Shown here piece by piece: positions 31,070 to 42,997 of a stretch of DNA of 64,000 bases. The notes below the pieces were generated by a model that was given only the letters and a program-made list of their open reading frames with translations, searched no databases and had not been told where the DNA came from. Where the stretch lies: assembly GCF_000350225.1 (NCBI RefSeq), contig NW_005178753.1, forward strand, positions 124,001 through 188,000, given 5' to 3'. The translations under genes were made by a program, and so were the position numbers. This DNA comes from Chondrus crispus (lineage: Eukaryota; Rhodophyta; Florideophyceae; Gigartinales; Gigartinaceae). Numbering within the stretch: the first letter of the stretch is position 1; every line of letters starts with the position of its first letter.

Positions 31070-31083
31070 CTCCTCCCCCCTTA
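31070..31083 (-). other. Polypurine tract of the Ty3/gypsy fossil
   Basis: Read on the minus strand, AAGGGGGGAGGAG lies directly before the 3' LTR start. This is the position and composition of the primer for second-strand synthesis in LTR elements. Confidence 0.65.
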
Positions 31084-32576
31084 AGATAGTAATTCGTCCT
31101 CGAATAAACTTGGCGGTGGATAGTATGTGATGGAGTCGAAGTAACGTTGAGTAGAAGGCTTGTGGCTTGGAAGGTCTTGTTCATCAATCAATTTGTCTTG
31201 AAGTATGTTTCCTGATTTTTCTGATACTAGGAATTCGATAGAGTCTTGAGTGCTGCGGTGGGAAATGATGTCAATTGTAGTAGGGGTATTGTCTCCGGTC
31301 TGAAATGTAGACTCGCGTCCGATGGTTCTTCTGTTTTGATTCTCGTAATATGGTTTGAGAAGAGATATGTGGAATGTAGGATGAAGATTTTGATATTTCT
31401 GTGGTAGTTTCAACTTGTATGCGTTTCCGGGCGCTAGGATGTCGATGACTTTGAATGGTCCAATGTACTTTGGTGATGACGTTTTGCTTCTTCCTGTCTT
31501 GAGTGGTAAGTTCTTCGTCGAGAGCATGACTTGGTCTCCTAGGAGAAATGAATGATATCCTCTATGTTTGTTGACTTGCTCGGCGTTTCGTTCGTTCGAA
31601 GCTGTGATGGACAGCTTTGCCAATTCATTGGCTCTTCTTATGTTCTCCAAAAACCTTTGTGTGGTCACAGTAAGAGTTTCTGACCCATCAGAGTGGAGGA
31701 CGTCAGAAACAGAGAGTGGGTGCTGACCATACTCTAGGAAAAAAGGAGTTTGTTTAGTTGTGTCACTTATGTGATTGTTGTACGCAAACTCAAGTCCTGG
31801 TAGGTGCTTGCTCCAGTGTCTTTGCGTATAGCTTACAAAGCAACGTAGCATTTCTCGCAATGTTCTGAATGCCCTTTCTGATTGTCCATCAGTTTGGGGA
31901 TGGAAGGCGGTTGATAAGTTTAACTTGACTCGTAGTACCTTCATGAATTCCTTCCATAAAGTACTTGTGAATCTTGTGTCACGGTCTGATATTATCTTTC
32001 TTGGAAGACCGTGATGTTTGTATATCTCGTTGTAGAACACCTCTGCTGTATCTTTGGCAGTGTGGTTTGATTCAATTGGAATAAAATGCGTGTGTTTCGA
32101 GAGTTTGTCCACAACAACAAGTATAGCAGTTTTGTTCGTATTCGTCCTCGGGAGATCGAATATGAAGTCCATAGATATCTGTTCCCATTTCTTTAGTGGT
32201 GGCGGAAATGGTCTGAATTTTCCCAGTTTATTCTGGGTTAGACTTTTGGCTTCTTGACACTTTGGGCATGTCTTGATGTATTCATGTAGTTCTTTGTTCA
32301 TGCTAGGCCAATAGAAATGTCTCCTGACATATTGTAAGGTCTTTTTGAATCCTCGATGTGCACCAAAGAGAGATTCGTGAATATCGTGCAACACGATTTC
32401 TCTCATCTTTCCTTTGGGAATACAGAGCCTATTCTCAAAGTAGAGGCGGTTTTTGTTCTTACTGAACGGAGCAGTTGGGTTTTCAAACGCATTGTGGAAA
32501 TCTGGGTCCTTTCTGTACTCTCGTTCAAGGCTTTTGAGAATATTTTCATCCACCTTCACAAGTGTAAATGCCATCA

Positions 32577-33465
32577 ATGTAGTGCAATGCGCCTGTTAGG
32601 CAGAGACCAAGGTCCGACGGTCCAACACAAACAACAGCAACAAAAACAACAACTGCCAACGGCACAGCGCTACGGAGTGTTCGAAGCTCCCTGTCCTCTT
32701 TAAGCGGGTTTGCGGCCCGCAGTAGCTCGGATCCCTGATAGGGGGGGGGGCAAAGAGAAGGGCCCAGTCCGGGATCGGTAAATTGTGGTAGAGACTTGTA
32801 AAGGCAACTGCTCGACGAGTTCGGAGGGGTGTTTAGGTAAACCTGGTCCGATGGGTCGTAAATCCAATGCTCGAAGAGCTCCTTGTACACCTTATACTCT
32901 TGATAAGGTCTTCGACGGGGACGTCGCAACGTAGCCCGTCGGGAAAGAAGAAAACGTAGCAGCGCTACACCGTCGTACTGCCCGATGGCAAAGTACCAAC
33001 AACGGATCGGTCGCAACCAGATTCCGATAGAACCAACACTGAGAAAAGCACCACTGGTGCACCAACACGAAAGCCCGATGGCAAATGACGTCACGTTGCG
33101 GATCGCAATCCTACAAGGTGGGACCAACTCAAGATTAAGGGAAACTAGGATAGGGAAATAAAGGAAAATTGATAAGGAAAAAGGGGACCCCCGAGCGCAA
33201 AGGATAAAGTAATCTGTGGTAAAAGGGAGCGTCTTGGGAAAGACGGACTTCAACCAAGGCGATATCAGACTCTGGCAACTCGGGTTACCTTTACTGACTT
33301 GGTCGTCAGAGGGCTAAGGTATATATCGCCCCGCCGGAGCCACTACAGTAGCTCTCGGCGCTAGATCCTAGATCTAATCTAATGTTAAATAACTAATATG
33401 CAACTAATTAAAATTAATAATTAAAATAATAAAGTGAAATGATTTCCACTTTTGCTTGTCATACC
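32577..33465. mobile_element. 0.9-kb dispersed repeat (probable solo LTR), copy B
   Basis: Related to copy A at 28139-29051 through blocks such as GTGCAATGCGCC, AACGTAGCCCGTCGGGAAAG and CTAGATCCTAGATCTAATCT. It is flanked by CCATCA (32571-32576 and 33466-33471) and lies in the pol region of the Ty3/gypsy fossil, so it is the younger of the two. Confidence 0.65.
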
Positions 33466-36400
33466 CCATCATTTTCATTTCTTTTCACCCCCCTTTTCAG
33501 GTGCGTATTGCACTACAATCAACTGTTTCACAACACTGGCCGATTTCTGATGCAACTCCTGATACTGCCTCGATAATGCCTCAGCTACGGTATTATGCTT
33601 TCCTTTGATGTAATCAATGTGGTAGTCAAACTCTTGCATGAATTCATCCCATCGGGCTTGTTTTCGAGGTAAGGTTCGTTGTGAATCCAAGTATTTTAAT
33701 GGATGATGGTCAATCAGTATCTTAAATTTTGAGCCGTGTAGGTATGGTCTCCAAGTTTGTAAAGAGTACGCAATAGCAAGAAGTTCTCTTTCATGTGTAC
33801 TGTATCCTTGTTCTGCAATATTCAGTTTCCGTGAAGCGTATGCAACTGGACGGCATCCAGTTTCGTCAGTTTGCGTCAAGACAGCACCAACACCTGTTTG
33901 AGATGCGCCAGAAGCTACTTCATACGGTAAACTGGGGTCTGCGTATCGAAGTACGGGAGGCTCTATTAGTTTGCTCTTCAGTTCTTCAAATGCTCCTTTT
34001 TGTGATGGCCCCCACTGAAAAGGTGTACCTTTTCTTGTTAGATTAGATAAAGGAGTTGCTATCGTCGCGAAGTCCTTTACAAATCTCGGGTAGTAGTTAC
34101 AAATACCAAGAATGCTTTGAATTTGCTTTACATTGAGAGGAGCTTCACATGTTTGAACAGCTTCAATCTTCTTTGGGTTCACTTGAATACCATTCTCACT
34201 TATTATGTGGCCCAGGTACTCAAGATTATGAGAAAGGAATTTACACTTTGAAAGCTTTCCGTATAGTTGATGCTCCTTCAAAATTTGCAGTATTGTCCTA
34301 AGATGGTTCAGATGATCCTCTTTCGTTTTAATGTAGATAAGGATGTCGTCTAAGTAGACAAGGACAAACTTATCTAAGTGTGGTCTGAAGATATTGTTCA
34401 TGAGGGTTTGGAAGCATCCTGGGGCCCTGTTAATCCAAAGGGCGTTACTAGGTACTCGTATTGACCATATCTAGTCCGGAATGCCGTCCTTTGAATATCA
34501 GCATCCCTCAACCTTATTTGATGATACCCAGATCTTAGATCAATGGTGGAGAAGCATTTCGATCCTCCTACCTGATCCCATACTTCATCGATTCTCGGTA
34601 AAGGTACTTGGTTCTTAATAGTCTGTTTGTTGAGTGCTCGATAATCGATACACATTCTTAGGCCATCGTCTTTCTTTGGAGTGAACAAGGCAAGGCTACC
34701 CCAAGGACTTTATACTTAGGCGTATGAATCCATTTTCAAGGGCTTCTTCTAGTTGGTTCTTCATTTCTTCAAGCTCTTTTCTTGAAAGTTTATAGATGGG
34801 ACCCATTTTGGGCCTTGCTTCCTTTTCTAAGTCTATTATCATTTCAACGGATCTTTTTAGGAGCAATCCTTTAGGCAGATCTTGTGGGAATACGCATTTG
34901 TATTCTCCCAGGAGTCTGTCTAACTGTTTCATGTAGTCGTCCTTTTCACTAGTCTCTATTGTATTTTCTCCTTCCTCTTGAAAAGGTTTCAATACGACAT
35001 GATATATGGTGCTTTTCTGCTTTTTCGCTAACCTCACGAACTATTTACTCGCAAGCATGTATGTCTGGCGGGCTTCCCCATGCTTATGAGCCTCTGCGTC
35101 CAGACTTATTAACCCTTCCTCCTGTTTAAGGAGTATACGGTTCATTTCCAAACTATTAGAGGGTTGGCTTCGGATAACCACGGCTTGCCTAGGATTAAGA
35201 CGTAAGCAATACAGTCCACCACGTATGGCCGTACGGTAATGGTAGCGTCCCCAATCCGTATGATAAGGTTCTCGCAACACCGTTCCATAGGAAAAAGTGT
35301 TCGGTCCCATAGTTATGCACTCAGGTTAGTATTCTCCTTTCTCAACTTCAATTTCTCTGCATATCTTTTGATATTAGTATTAGTATTTCTTCGCACCCAC
35401 TGTCTACCAGAATAGTGCAACGGGAATTGTCGGCTGCATCTTGCACCTCCCCGTTGAATACTAGTAGAGCTTGCCTCTTTGTATTTCTTCTCTTCTTGCA
35501 TGGTGAGAATGCACATACTTTGACGGACTCTTTACCGTTGTTCTCTTTTGAACACTGCTTGTTTTTGTCTTTTTGTCTTTTATCATTTTTTGTGTTTTTG
35601 TAGTTTGTCTTCGGCTATAGTACATTTATCCGCTAATGTGCCGACTTCATTTAACCGATCAACTAGTTTTTCTTTTGGGTAAACGCGTCAGGTCTAGGCC
35701 TCTGGTTGTTGTAGTGATTTCTGGCTATGCCGTTTCGTTTACCACAGACGAAGCATAACCTATGCTCAATTCTTCGCGATTTTTCTGCTGGGGACAGTTT
35801 CGTACTTCTGCGCGGTTGCATGTTCCCAATTTGCATTGGTGTAGGCGCAGAGGAGAAACTAGGCGTTGATCTTGCGAATCCAAAGTAGTTTGACCACTAT
35901 TGAAAAGACTATCAAGTCTACCGGCAATTTTCATAGCGTCTTGTAATGATTGTGGTTCCACCCGCTCGACCTCGATTCTCGCACGGGTCTTAAGCCCCTG
36001 GCTGTAGTAGAATATCTGTTCGGCAGATGTTATACCTGGGATCCGCAAGAGCAATCGTGAGAACTCTCCATTATATTCCCGGACTAGGGTTAACTCGCCC
36101 ATTTGTTTTAGATCACTCAACATTTTTCTTGCGGTCACCTCTCTGTTCACAGGTTCAAAATAGTTTAATAGTTCTTTTTGAAACTCATCATATGATTTTA
36201 TAGCATTGTCACTTAGGTTTGCTATCTCCCACCATTGCAGTCCCGCACCCGTCATACAGATTACGGCATAGTTGGTTTTTGTATTGTCGTCGATTGTATT
36301 GCTGTACGCTGCAGAAATATTTGCTATATTTTTCAACCAGCTTCGGGCACTTTCTCCAATGAACTTTTCAGGTTTGCCAGTTTTTAACAAAAGGCAATTG

Positions 36401-37343
36401 CTATTGCTGTTCGTGGTATTTACGTTACAAATAGATTGGGTGGCGATGGCAACAGCTTGATTCGCATGAGCTATTTACTCCTGTAATGACTGAATAGCTT
36501 GAGCTACTTGCTGGCGAAGAGAGCTGATCTCATTTTGCATTCGGATTATTGAATCTGGCGCCATAGTGTACAGTAAACAATTTTGAAATTTTCAAACAAG
36601 GCAATTTTTAATGCACAATTTCTACTGTAGTCGATACTTCTAAATTGAACGTTTGGAGTATTTCTTGAAGTCCCCCAAGGTCTTCGATAGAACACCGGGG
36701 TTCGTTTTCCTCGGTTTGGTAACCTTCGTCCAACGTCCAATCACGCCCTTGCTCGATGCCAAGTGTACTATTAGGTGTAGGTCCTTAACACGGCGGCGGT
36801 GCTCGTCTTCAACCTTACGCGCGTTGAACAATAAAGCGTTCCTGTAGTTCGTATGACATAAATCGCACTTTATTGTAAGGATATTAAAGTGCTCGCAATT
36901 AAGGGTTTCCACAGCACGGCCTAATCCACGGCTTAAAATGAGGTGCCTTACATGGGACTCAGACCGGTTGTGCTCCGGCCACGATTGGTTGTACGGCTTG
37001 TTAAGTTGACAGGTGGGGCACTTCTCTCCAGTGCGTCCTTGGTTAGCCGAAGGTAGCTCGAAGGCAGCCACACGGTCGACTTCAACCATTTCCAGAGCAA
37101 TATTAAAACGTAACTCTTTTTCAGCCGGCAGCGGTTGAACACTCTTGTTAGCCGGGGTAGATTGGCTCTGAGGCTGAACTTCGCCTTGTTTTTCGACGAT
37201 AATGGGCTCCGGCTCGCTATTGGTGCTGCTGATGCCACGTTTGGAATATGTGCTTTTGGTGTTGAATTTCGCACACTGCGAAAATTTTGCTAAAATAAAG
37301 GTTGGACCGATTTGGCGATGCTACCACTTTTAGATGTGTAAAC

Positions 37344-37816
37344 GGTTAATAAAATGGACAGAGTGACTTACTTGTGTTGAATGGGTTTTGCAAAGCGGGT
37401 CTTAAGTTGGACACAATTGGGGTTTCAGGTTGGGTGGCTCTCATCGTTAGTGAGTGGTTGTGCCTGCCCCCTTTTGCTTTCTCCGTCCGAACTCCGCGTC
37501 TTTTGTAAAAATCGTATCTGAACCTTAGAACAATACAGTACATGCTAGACTACAATAAACTATGCATTCATTCTATTACTTGTCTCCATACAATCGCTTG
37601 CGTCCTTCGCTTTCAGTCTCCCCGACCATCCTCTTTATTACTACTGGATACTGTACTCCTCCTTCGACAAGTCTTTTAGGTATGGTATAGAAATTATAGA
37701 GTAGTTCCATGCCATCCTTTTAAAGAATGGAGGAGTCAGTCCATTCGGGAAGGACAAGCACAGTATGTTTAAACAAAGTAAAATTTGAAAGAGTGCTTGT
37801 CCTTCAACCGTTACAA
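37344..37816 (-). repeat. 5' LTR of the Ty3/gypsy fossil
   Basis: A 473-bp repeat starting (minus strand) TTGTAACGGTTGAAGGACAA. Just inside it, the minus strand reads TGGTAGCATC (about 37316-37325), resembling a tRNA primer-binding site. Confidence 0.75.
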
Positions 37817-39403
37817 TTTGTGTGTACAAAATTTATGTTTTTTGGAGTCGCCCATTGTCCTCAGATGAGGACATTTATGCTCATATGAGGGCAGTATTCG
37901 ACTTATTTTATTCTGGACTTCCGCTTCCTCAAAAAGAAAGAAACGGATTCCCCCGCAACCGTACTTGACTTCTGACTTGGGACCATAAAGAATTTTATGA
38001 GAATTGCATGTTCTTCATGGGCGTTTTTAGATGTGTCTGGAAAAGATGCTTTTTTAAACCACCATAAAACCGCATGTAAAATAACTTTGAAACCAAAAAC
38101 GTCGTTTAAAAAGGGAATTATGTCCTCAATCTGCATTACAGTCTGAACCTTGCTGCGTATTCAAAGCTGCTATTCCGGTGTTCTGCAAGATGTTATTTGC
38201 GAAAACAAGTGCGTTAAGGAAATAGTGTCTAAGGAAGCTTTTTATCTATATTTTGCAAAAAAGGGCTGTCCTCTAGTACACTGTATGAGGACAAGGGCCG
38301 GTCGGATGGATCTATCCGACCGGCCCACCAGTGATCTGGGACTGTACCAAGGCGAGTTCGACGATTTCGAAATATTTGGTAAAAGACGTCAAATTTCAAG
38401 TCTAAATTTTTGCCCACCAATTTTTGTCACCGTACTGTGGCCCCGTACTGTAACCCTTTCCCTCACACTTCAATAATTGATGAATCACTTACAGCATCAC
38501 TTACAGTATTGACGGTGAGAGAAAGAAATACCCTGCATGATAGAGTCACCAGCTCAAATACGTAATTCTTGATTTAGGAAGGGAAATTTCGAAGCGCATT
38601 GTCATGGTGTGCAACCAAGTGGGACCCCGGGAGGCCCCGAGAACATTGCGAAACAGCGGCTTGGCTGCCCAGAAGAGAGCAGGGAAGCAAACGAAAACAT
38701 AACCGCTTGACTCCGAGAACCGACATACCGTACTTGTCAGCACCGTAGCCATCTGCCCCCGTCAAGCGACAATCGTCGATCAAGCGCTCTGAGCTTAACC
38801 TCGCCCAAAAGCAATAAATATGTGCAGAGTTCCAACGGCGCAAAAAGAGCAAGGAGCAGACGTCACAAAGCGCCCTAGCGAAGTGGGCCTCAGTACAGTT
38901 TTCCCTTTCCAAACCTCCTGCTCAAGCTGTTATGTCCCGCATCATCAACGGAAAGTATGGTTTTCGTCCCGATATCTCTGCGTACCAAGAAGGGGAATTG
39001 CACAGTCCAGACGACGATAAATACATTTTTTAAGCAAAGCACAGACATTCTGAGAGATGCAGGTCACCGTGACACCGTTATGATACGGTCTCCGGATGTG
39101 AATAACCTCCGCAAATGGATACGGATTACGTCCACGGAGCGTATCCATATCGAGAGGGTTCACTGTAGTACCTCATGATCTTGGATGCAAGCGGCAAGCG
39201 GCAAGCGGCAGACAGAAACTGATTCGTTTCGCCGCCCACCATCAGCATGGACGTCCAATCCTCGTTTTTACCTGCTCTGTACTTCACAACCTTCTTGGAA
39301 GCAACTGCTCTGTACTTCACAACCTTCTTGGAAGCAATCGTGCACCACTTCTGACGCTTCCCTTCCCTCACAAGCGAACGATCCCATCAACTCCTTCTCA
39401 GAT
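37817..39403. other. No gene seen; hairpin and short tandem duplication
   Basis: A strong hairpin with 13-bp arms (GGGCCGGTCGGAT) lies at 38295-38326. A 33-bp unit is duplicated at 39273-39338, just before the next gene. Open frames have no recognisable domain. Confidence 0.5.
39273..39338. repeat. 33-bp tandem duplication
   Basis: Two copies of a unit beginning TGCTCTGTACTTCACAACC. It lies 66 bp upstream of the preferred start codon at 39404, in the probable leader. Confidence 0.8.
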
Positions 39404-40057
39404 ATGGATGTGACAGTGCCCGCAACTGAGAGCGTGCAGCTCAACCGCGATGCAATCATCTCCGCTGCAAACGTCCTCATGGTCGCGTTGCTCAAAATGA
39501 ACCGCGTTTTAATACCCGCACTTCTCAAATGGAAGCGCGCCAGTCGTGCCGCATGGATAGACGCAGCAGATGATGACATGCGCCGTCCCAGGAGGACAAG
39601 GAAATTGATGACTAAGCCTGGCCCTAACTCGTCTGACGATGACGTCAGCGAGCATGACGAAGACAAGCACATTCACAACGTGGACAGAGAAAAATTTCGT
39701 CGTGGAGCTGCCCCGAACTTGCTCGTCTACACTTCCTTCGCCACTGTCTTCTTCACCATACTCACAATTTTTCTCTATTCCGCGATCATCATCACCCTTG
39801 TTTTGTCTCTCTTTCCTTTCGGCCCTGCAGAGGGAATCATCTTCTCGTTCTCATTAATCGCCACCGCCACCATTTCAGAAGCCGAAACGCTCTTGCAAAA
39901 AGGAAAGACTCGCACTCAACAGTCTCGCCCATTAAGTGGCGCTGCCCCGGGTGTTCACGATGAAGAAAACGGATTGCTCGCCAATGCGAACAATCAGCGA
40001 TATGGCGCCATGCCTGCATTTCAAGCCGACGGTGACAGCTTTAGCGATCTTGAGTGA
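39404..40057 (+). CDS. Membrane protein of an unrecognised three-copy family (A)
   Basis: Frame open from 39185, but the ATG at 39404 gives an N-terminus (MDVTVPATESVQLNRDA) of the same length as in the two paralogues; 217 residues. It shares with them RDAIISAANVLMVALLKMNR near the N-terminus, a basic PALLKWKRA continuation, a charged variable middle (here SDDDVSEHDEDKH), then a hydrophobic region with two membrane segments (about 135-160 and 165-190, FSFSLIATATISEAE) and an acidic tail ending SFSDLE. The first motif could be an amphipathic membrane-associated helix. It converges on paralogue B. No enzymatic signature; a membrane-anchored regulatory or structural protein is possible. The family is not recognised. 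Confidence 0.7.
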   Translation: MDVTVPATESVQLNRDAIISAANVLMVALLKMNRVLIPALLKWKRASRAAWIDAADDDMRRPRRTRKLMTKPGPNSSDDDVSEHDEDKHIHNVDREKFRRGAAPNLLVYTSFATVFFTILTIFLYSAIIITLVLSLFPFGPAEGIIFSFSLIATATISEAETLLQKGKTRTQQSRPLSGAAPGVHDEENGLLANANNQRYGAMPAFQADGDSFSDLE

Positions 40058-40516
40058 AGGAGACGAAATTCAGACACGCTCATATTTTTTGCAGCACCCA
40101 TTCGTGGACCGTAGTGTCTCCGCCTCCTTGTCTTCCAAATCGTGCAAATATATTTGATGGCGGCAAGGTCAACGGCTCTCCGTATGGAATCGCTGCAGTT
40201 GCACGTTGAGATATGAGAGCGGGACACAACCCACAAGACACGAGATTTTGGTGCGCATGCTGTTGTCGCGCCCAGCGCGGTTTTCTTGTAGTAGTAATCA
40301 TGAGAGGCACTCAACGTGGTTCCTGCTACGAATGACCAGGTTGCAAACGAGATAGAAATAAACAGCGCTTCTAGAATCGATGGCACACTATGGTGGCATT
40401 GTCGGTCCAACGTTCCCAGTTTCTCCTCCGTCAGGGCGATAAATGATCATAGTTCCACACTACATGCAGTCGCCACACGTAACGAATGGACATGGTGTTA
40501 CTTCCAGCCACTTGAA

Positions 40517-41584
40517 TCAATCAAGATCGCTAAAGTCTTCTACGTCATCCGCTTCGTGATCGGCATTTTCCATAGCCTCCAGATTATTCGCACCGCCTTT
40601 CGGGGCCTTAGATTTGTATCGAAAGTTTTTCAGGTCCTTCATTTTTGATTCCTTTTCCTTCTTCTTCTCTTCTTCAGTCTTTCCTTTTCGAAGAACTTCA
40701 GACTCTGACACCAGAGCTGTTGCAACTAGCGAGAATGAGAAGATCACAGCCTGCCCTCTCTCAAAAGGGAACAGGGCAAGAACAAGCGATATTATCACCG
40801 TGCTGTAGATAACGATACTGGCGAACGTCACAAAAGTAGTCCCCACAGACGTGTACACTCCCATGTACACGTCCTGCGCCCGTTCCAGTTGGAGCTGTTG
40901 TACGCGTCTCTCGAAGACGTCGATTGTATTGCCTCCTTCGGAATCACCCTGTTGAGCTGATGAGCTGCGTGATGCGCTGCGTGATGAGCTGCCTCGTGAG
41001 AAAAAGGATTCTGCTGCAGCCTGAATTTCGTCCAACCCTTCCTCGTCCTCATTTCCAGCGTCAGCGTGAGCAGGTTCGCCGCTTGCGCTGCCTTCAGCCC
41101 TATCATCACGAGATTGACGTCGAGCGCGGCGCTCCTGCCGCTGTGCTGGTCGTGATGGCCGCGACTGGGCTGGAGTGCCAGATCCAATTCCGCCGGCGCT
41201 GTTTCGCAGCGGCAAGTGTGGCTCATGCGTACCATTGCTCGGCAGCAACGGTTCCTGCGTTGTGTACGGTTCCTTCGTGCCCGTACCCACCACGCGTGAG
41301 ATCCTCTCGAGAATGCCCACTCCATTCTTCGCACGGTGCATCTGTATCTCCTCCCTCGCCAAAGCCCTTCGCTCCTTTTCCTTCTCCCTCTCGAGGTCCT
41401 GTCGGGCATTTTGGATCTGTCGCCACCGCACAGCGCGCCTCCATCGCAGAAACGCGGGGACGAAGAGCCGATTCATTTTCAGAAGCGCGACCATGAGCAC
41501 ATTTGCGGCGGAGACGACGGCATCGCGCACCGAAAGTGTTCCCATTCCCATGCATACCTCCTCACATTCTTCTAGGGTTAGCAT
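40517..41584 (-). CDS. Membrane protein of an unrecognised three-copy family (B)
   Basis: 355 residues; an internal start (MGMGTLSVRDA) at about residue 12 is also plausible. Conserved parts are VRDAVVSAANVLMVALLKMN near the start, the two membrane segments near residues 245-295 (VYTSVGTTFVTFASIVIYST, then IFSFSLVATALVSESEV), and the tail VEDFSDLD. The middle is much longer than in paralogue A, rich in Arg, Ser and Glu (QERRARRQSRDDRAEG) and probably disordered. Both B and C are transcribed towards A. Tandem duplication is the simple explanation of the cluster. Confidence 0.75.
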   Translation of the reverse strand: MLTLEECEEVCMGMGTLSVRDAVVSAANVLMVALLKMNRLFVPAFLRWRRAVRWRQIQNARQDLEREKEKERRALAREEIQMHRAKNGVGILERISRVVGTGTKEPYTTQEPLLPSNGTHEPHLPLRNSAGGIGSGTPAQSRPSRPAQRQERRARRQSRDDRAEGSASGEPAHADAGNEDEEGLDEIQAAAESFFSRGSSSRSASRSSSAQQGDSEGGNTIDVFERRVQQLQLERAQDVYMGVYTSVGTTFVTFASIVIYSTVIISLVLALFPFERGQAVIFSFSLVATALVSESEVLRKGKTEEEKKKEKESKMKDLKNFRYKSKAPKGGANNLEAMENADHEADDVEDFSDLD

Positions 41585-42139
41585 AGTACCTTGAGCGTGG
41601 GGGGTACGCGCTTTTCCGCAGGGGTAGGTCTCGTTAGCTTCAGGATGCGTGATGCATCAAGTTTGGCAGAGGACGTCCGTTGTGGACGTTGTGGGAGGAA
41701 TGTTCCATTCGGTGGTGCACAATCAGGGCGGCACATGGTGTGGGCTGCTTGCTAAACGCTTAAACATGGGATGCGGCGGACATGAAACACGTGGTATGGC
41801 GTTACCCAGTGGCGCCTGACCTCATCTGACCTCATGCAGTAAGATGTCAAATGACCTCACGTAACGGCACTTCTCGGTTGACAATTGTACTGTAATTCAA
41901 AGAATTTCCTTTCCGATTACAGTATCCGACTTTATTTTCCACATTTATATAAATTATATTTTTTTGGAAGCTGTCACAGCAGAAAGCCTGGATTCATTTT
42001 CATTTTTTTTTTCATTCAATTTGACCGAAGGTTTCAAGATCGTTGTCACTTTTTTCCTCTGTTTTACATTTTCCAAGCTGCAGAAAGCCTTCACTTCTTT
42101 AAAAAGAAAAAGTATAGGATCTGAGATAATTCATATCTG

Positions 42140-42997
42140 CTACACATCGAGATCACTGAAATCTTCCATGTCTTCTCGTTTGACCTCTCTTGATCTACTT
42201 GAGCGTTCGGTTGTTGATGTTTTAGTCATCTCCGCATTCGTTTTGTATCTATTCCTGCTCAAGTCGTTTGGATCCTTCTCCCCTTTCTTTTTTCTTTGTA
42301 ATAAGACTTCCGACTCTGATATTAATGCCGTCGCAACGAGAGAGAATGAAAAAATAATCGACTGCCCTCGCCGGAAAGGAAAGAGGCCAAGAACCAGAGC
42401 GATTATGATCCCACCATAGACAACAATACTCACAATGGTGATTACGATAGTCACGAAGGAAGTGTACACAAATAAATGGACCTCCTCAGCTCTTTGCTGC
42501 TGAAGTGACTCAACATGTCGAGTATGATATTCATTCTCATTCGCAGCGCTTCTTTCTACCATGCCTTGCTCGCTGCGAATGTTCACCGGTTGGATTTCGT
42601 CACTACGACTGGTATCGCTTTCACCGGCCCCACCAGAAGATGTTTTAGGGGCGATGTGTTCATCGTCTGCACCACTTCTTGGCATCTGCGCACCCCTTTG
42701 CGTATTCAGATTATGTGCGAGTTGCGAGTCTTCTTTACTGATGGTGCTTCCACCAGTCTGGTACCCGGCTCTTTGATTTTCTGTCATCGTGTTTTGTCGT
42801 AGATTCATGGCTTGCATCTTTTTGTCCCCTGCTGCCATTCTCTGGATATCCCTGTCGGCTTTTTGAATACCTCGGAGACGAGCCGCTCTCCTCCATTTCA
42901 GAAAAGCTGGAATAATGACTCGATTCATCTTCAGCAGCGCCACCATCAAGACATTTGCAGCCGAAATAACTGCATCACGTTCTGCAATTTCATCCAT
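42140..42997 (-). CDS. Membrane protein of an unrecognised three-copy family (C)
   Basis: 285 residues starting MDEIAERDAVISAANVLMVA. The motif SAANVLMVALLKMNR (12-26) is identical to that of A and B. A hydrophilic middle (residues 45-170) precedes membrane segments at about 176-206 and 212-228 (IIFSFSLVATALISESE). The tail is EDMEDFSDLDV. Conservation of the first helix, the membrane pair and the FSDL(D/E) tail, with free variation between, suggests that the ends interact with fixed partners. No known family recognised. Confidence 0.75.
   Translation of the reverse strand: MDEIAERDAVISAANVLMVALLKMNRVIIPAFLKWRRAARLRGIQKADRDIQRMAAGDKKMQAMNLRQNTMTENQRAGYQTGGSTISKEDSQLAHNLNTQRGAQMPRSGADDEHIAPKTSSGGAGESDTSRSDEIQPVNIRSEQGMVERSAANENEYHTRHVESLQQQRAEEVHLFVYTSFVTIVITIVSIVVYGGIIIALVLGLFPFRRGQSIIFSFSLVATALISESEVLLQRKKKGEKDPNDLSRNRYKTNAEMTKTSTTERSSRSREVKREDMEDFSDLDV

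Larger units (their letters stand above)
30092..37816 (-). mobile_element. Ty3/gypsy-type LTR retrotransposon fossil
   Basis: A minus-strand element between two related LTRs. In transcription order the parts are: a zinc-finger-like frame (~37.3-36.6 kb), gag (~36.4-35.7 kb), a protease region (~35.3 kb), reverse transcriptase and RNase H (~35.0-33.5 kb), and integrase (~32.6-31.1 kb) with the HHCC zinc-binding region, core and C-terminal chromatin-binding part. The order RT-RNase H-integrase identifies Ty3/gypsy. A purine-rich tract adjoins the 3' LTR. The element is broken in several places and carries two later insertions: a 490-bp one in the 3' LTR and a 0.9-kb repeat within pol. The LTRs are close apart from that insertion, so the age is moderate rather than ancient. 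Confidence 0.85.
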
